From Streptomyces himalayensis subsp. himalayensis (lineage in GTDB: Bacteria; Actinomycetota; Actinomycetes; Streptomycetales; Streptomycetaceae), in contig NZ_JACEHE010000002.1 of assembly GCF_013778455.1 (NCBI RefSeq), forward strand, positions 62,001 to 126,000: a DNA stretch of 64,000 bases, in the 5' to 3' direction. The notes under the pieces were generated by a model, which had not been told where the DNA came from, searched no databases, and saw only the letters and a program-made list of their open reading frames with translations. Below, in pieces: positions 62,681 to 64,000 of this stretch; within the stretch, counting starts at the first letter, position 1; each line of letters begins with the position of its first letter. Position numbers and translations under genes: made by a program.

Positions 62681-64000
62681 TCAGGAAACCACCGCCGGGT
62701 CGGCCGGCTTGGACGTCCGCTCGGCGTTGTCTTCGTCACTCACAGCGATGCCGCGCCGCTTGGAGACGTACACCGCGCCGACGATGACCACGATGGCCAG
62801 CGCCGCGATCAGGATACGGATACCGACACTGGCATCGTCGCCGTAGTTGAATTTGACTACCGCTGGCGCGATGAGGAGCGCCACCAGGTTCATCACCTTC
62901 AGCAGCGGGTTGATCGCCGGTCCCGCGGTGTCCTTGAAGGGGTCGCCGACCGTGTCGCCGATCACCGTCGCGGCATGGGCCTCACTGCCCTTGCCACCGT
63001 GGTGACCGTCCTCGACGAGCTTCTTCGCGTTGTCCCAGGCGCCCCCGGAGTTGGCGAGGAAGACCGCCATCAGCGTGCCCGTGCCGATCGCACCCGCGAG
63101 ATACGCACCGAGCGCACCGACACCGAGCGTGAACCCGATCGCGATCGGCGCCATCACAGCGAGCAGACCCGGCGTCGCGAGCTCGCGCAGCGCATCCTTG
63201 GTGCAGATGTCGACCACGCGCCCGTACTCCGGCTTCTCGGTGTAGTCCATGATCCCGGGGTGCTCGCGGAACTGCCGCCGCACCTCGTAGACCACCGCGC
63301 CCGCCGAACGCGACACCGCGTTGATGGCGAGACCGGAGAAGAGGAAGACGACGGCCGCACCGGCGATCAGACCGACCAGGTTGTTGGGCTGCGAGATGTC
63401 CATCAGCAGGTTCATCGGCGCGTCCCTGCCGGTGACGCTCTCGCCGACCTCCTGTGCGGCCGTGACGATGGCGTCCCGGTACGAGCCGAAGAGCGCCGAC
63501 GCCGCGAGGACGGCCGTGGCGATGGCGATGCCCTTGGTGATGGCCTTCGTGGTGTTGCCCACGGCATCCAGGTCGGTGAGCACCTGAGCGCCCGAGCCCG
63601 TGACGTCACCGGACATCTCGGCGATGCCCTGCGCGTTGTCGGAGACCGGACCGAAGGTGTCCATGGCGACGATCACGCCGACCGTGGTGAGCAGACCGGT
63701 ACCGGCCAGCGCCACCGCGAAGAGCGCCAGCATGATCGACGTACCGCCGAGCAGGAATGCCCCGTACACGCCAAGGCCGATCAGCAGTGCGGTGTAGACC
63801 GCCGATTCGAGACCCACGGAGATACCGGCGAGGACGACGGTGGCCGGGCCGGTGAGGGAGGTCTTGCCGATGTCCCGCACGGGTCGCCGGGTGGTCTCGG
63901 TGAAGTAGCCGGTGAGCTGCTGGATCAGCGCGGCCAGGACGATGCCGATCGCCACGGCGACCAGCGCGAGGATCCGGGGGTCACCGCTCTTGGCCTGGAT
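62681..64000 (-). CDS. hppA: Membrane-bound proton-translocating pyrophosphatase, C-terminal part
   Basis: At least 440 codons; the N-terminus lies beyond the right edge. Multi-pass membrane enzyme that couples PPi hydrolysis to H+ pumping. Visible conserved regions are VIVAMDTFGPVSDNAQGIAEMSG (substrate-binding Asp), DLDAVGNTTKAITKG with Lys at the position that marks K+-independent enzymes, and AWDNAKKLVEDG with VIGDTVGDPFKDTAGPAINPLLK at the C-terminal active site. The C-terminus ends in a short charged tail. Terminator at 62605-62642. Confidence 0.97.
   Translation of the reverse strand: MQAKSGDPRILALVAVAIGIVLAALIQQLTGYFTETTRRPVRDIGKTSLTGPATVVLAGISVGLESAVYTALLIGLGVYGAFLLGGTSIMLALFAVALAGTGLLTTVGVIVAMDTFGPVSDNAQGIAEMSGDVTGSGAQVLTDLDAVGNTTKAITKGIAIATAVLAASALFGSYRDAIVTAAQEVGESVTGRDAPMNLLMDISQPNNLVGLIAGAAVVFLFSGLAINAVSRSAGAVVYEVRRQFREHPGIMDYTEKPEYGRVVDICTKDALRELATPGLLAVMAPIAIGFTLGVGALGAYLAGAIGTGTLMAVFLANSGGAWDNAKKLVEDGHHGGKGSEAHAATVIGDTVGDPFKDTAGPAINPLLKVMNLVALLIAPAVVKFNYGDDASVGIRILIAALAIVVIVGAVYVSKRRGIAVSDEDNAERTSKPADPAVVS

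Overview
The window is high-G+C actinobacterial chromosome, almost certainly Streptomyces. The signs are GTG/TTG starts, a tipA gene with its palindromic promoter, a WhiJ-type HTH/DUF397/HATPase locus, the zinc-independent (C-) ribosomal protein operon, and the MFS-thymidylate kinase fusion. Gene recognition is by reading motifs and remembered families only; no searches were run.

Left part (1-32.5 kb), mostly chromosomal core: folE (partial), ftsH, hpt, tilS, a zincin metallopeptidase and a PBP4-type carboxypeptidase on the minus strand; ppa and a ThrE-like exporter on plus; then DedA, tipA, a PadR-controlled DrrAB-type ABC exporter, a DinB protein, an aldehyde dehydrogenase, the WhiJ-like trio (17-18.6 kb), the Zur-type zinc-starvation operon (rpsR2, CobW-like, rpmE2, rpmG, and divergent rpmB, rpsN; 19-21.8 kb), a lipoprotein, a FUSC-type membrane protein, a DUF2786 protein, a divergent HxlR/NmrA pair, a family A DNA polymerase and a PAS-GAF-SpoIIE-HATPase phosphatase.

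Middle (33.5-46.3 kb): a tightly packed minus-strand catabolic operon, the most unusual part of the window. From its promoter it reads: Rieske oxygenase beta and alpha, maleamate-amidase-like cysteine hydrolase, NuoF-like flavoprotein, [3Fe-4S]-type ferredoxin, SDR, NicX-like 2,5-dihydroxypyridine dioxygenase, LigAB-fusion extradiol dioxygenase, nitrilase-family hydrolase, an 89-aa unknown, a GntR/FCD regulator, maleate isomerase, an FMN/FAD/[4Fe-4S] enoate-reductase-like enzyme and a BphB-like cis-diol dehydrogenase. Most genes overlap or nearly touch. Two matching operator-like sites (46279-46293 and 36458-36483) suggest control by the embedded GntR protein. I infer a Rieske-initiated aromatic or N-heteroaromatic (pyridine-type) pathway ending in maleamate, maleate and fumarate; the substrate is not known.

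Right part (46.4-64 kb), core again: a DUF417 membrane protein, tRNA-Thr(CGU), a secreted tripeptidyl-aminopeptidase-like lipoprotein, holB, the tmk fusion, topA, a small membrane protein, a Ser/Thr kinase, a methyltransferase, a lipoprotein and hppA (partial).

Recurring small-scale structure includes a three-copy dispersed hairpin repeat, short tandem duplications that span stop codons at four genes, and several clear operators and terminators.
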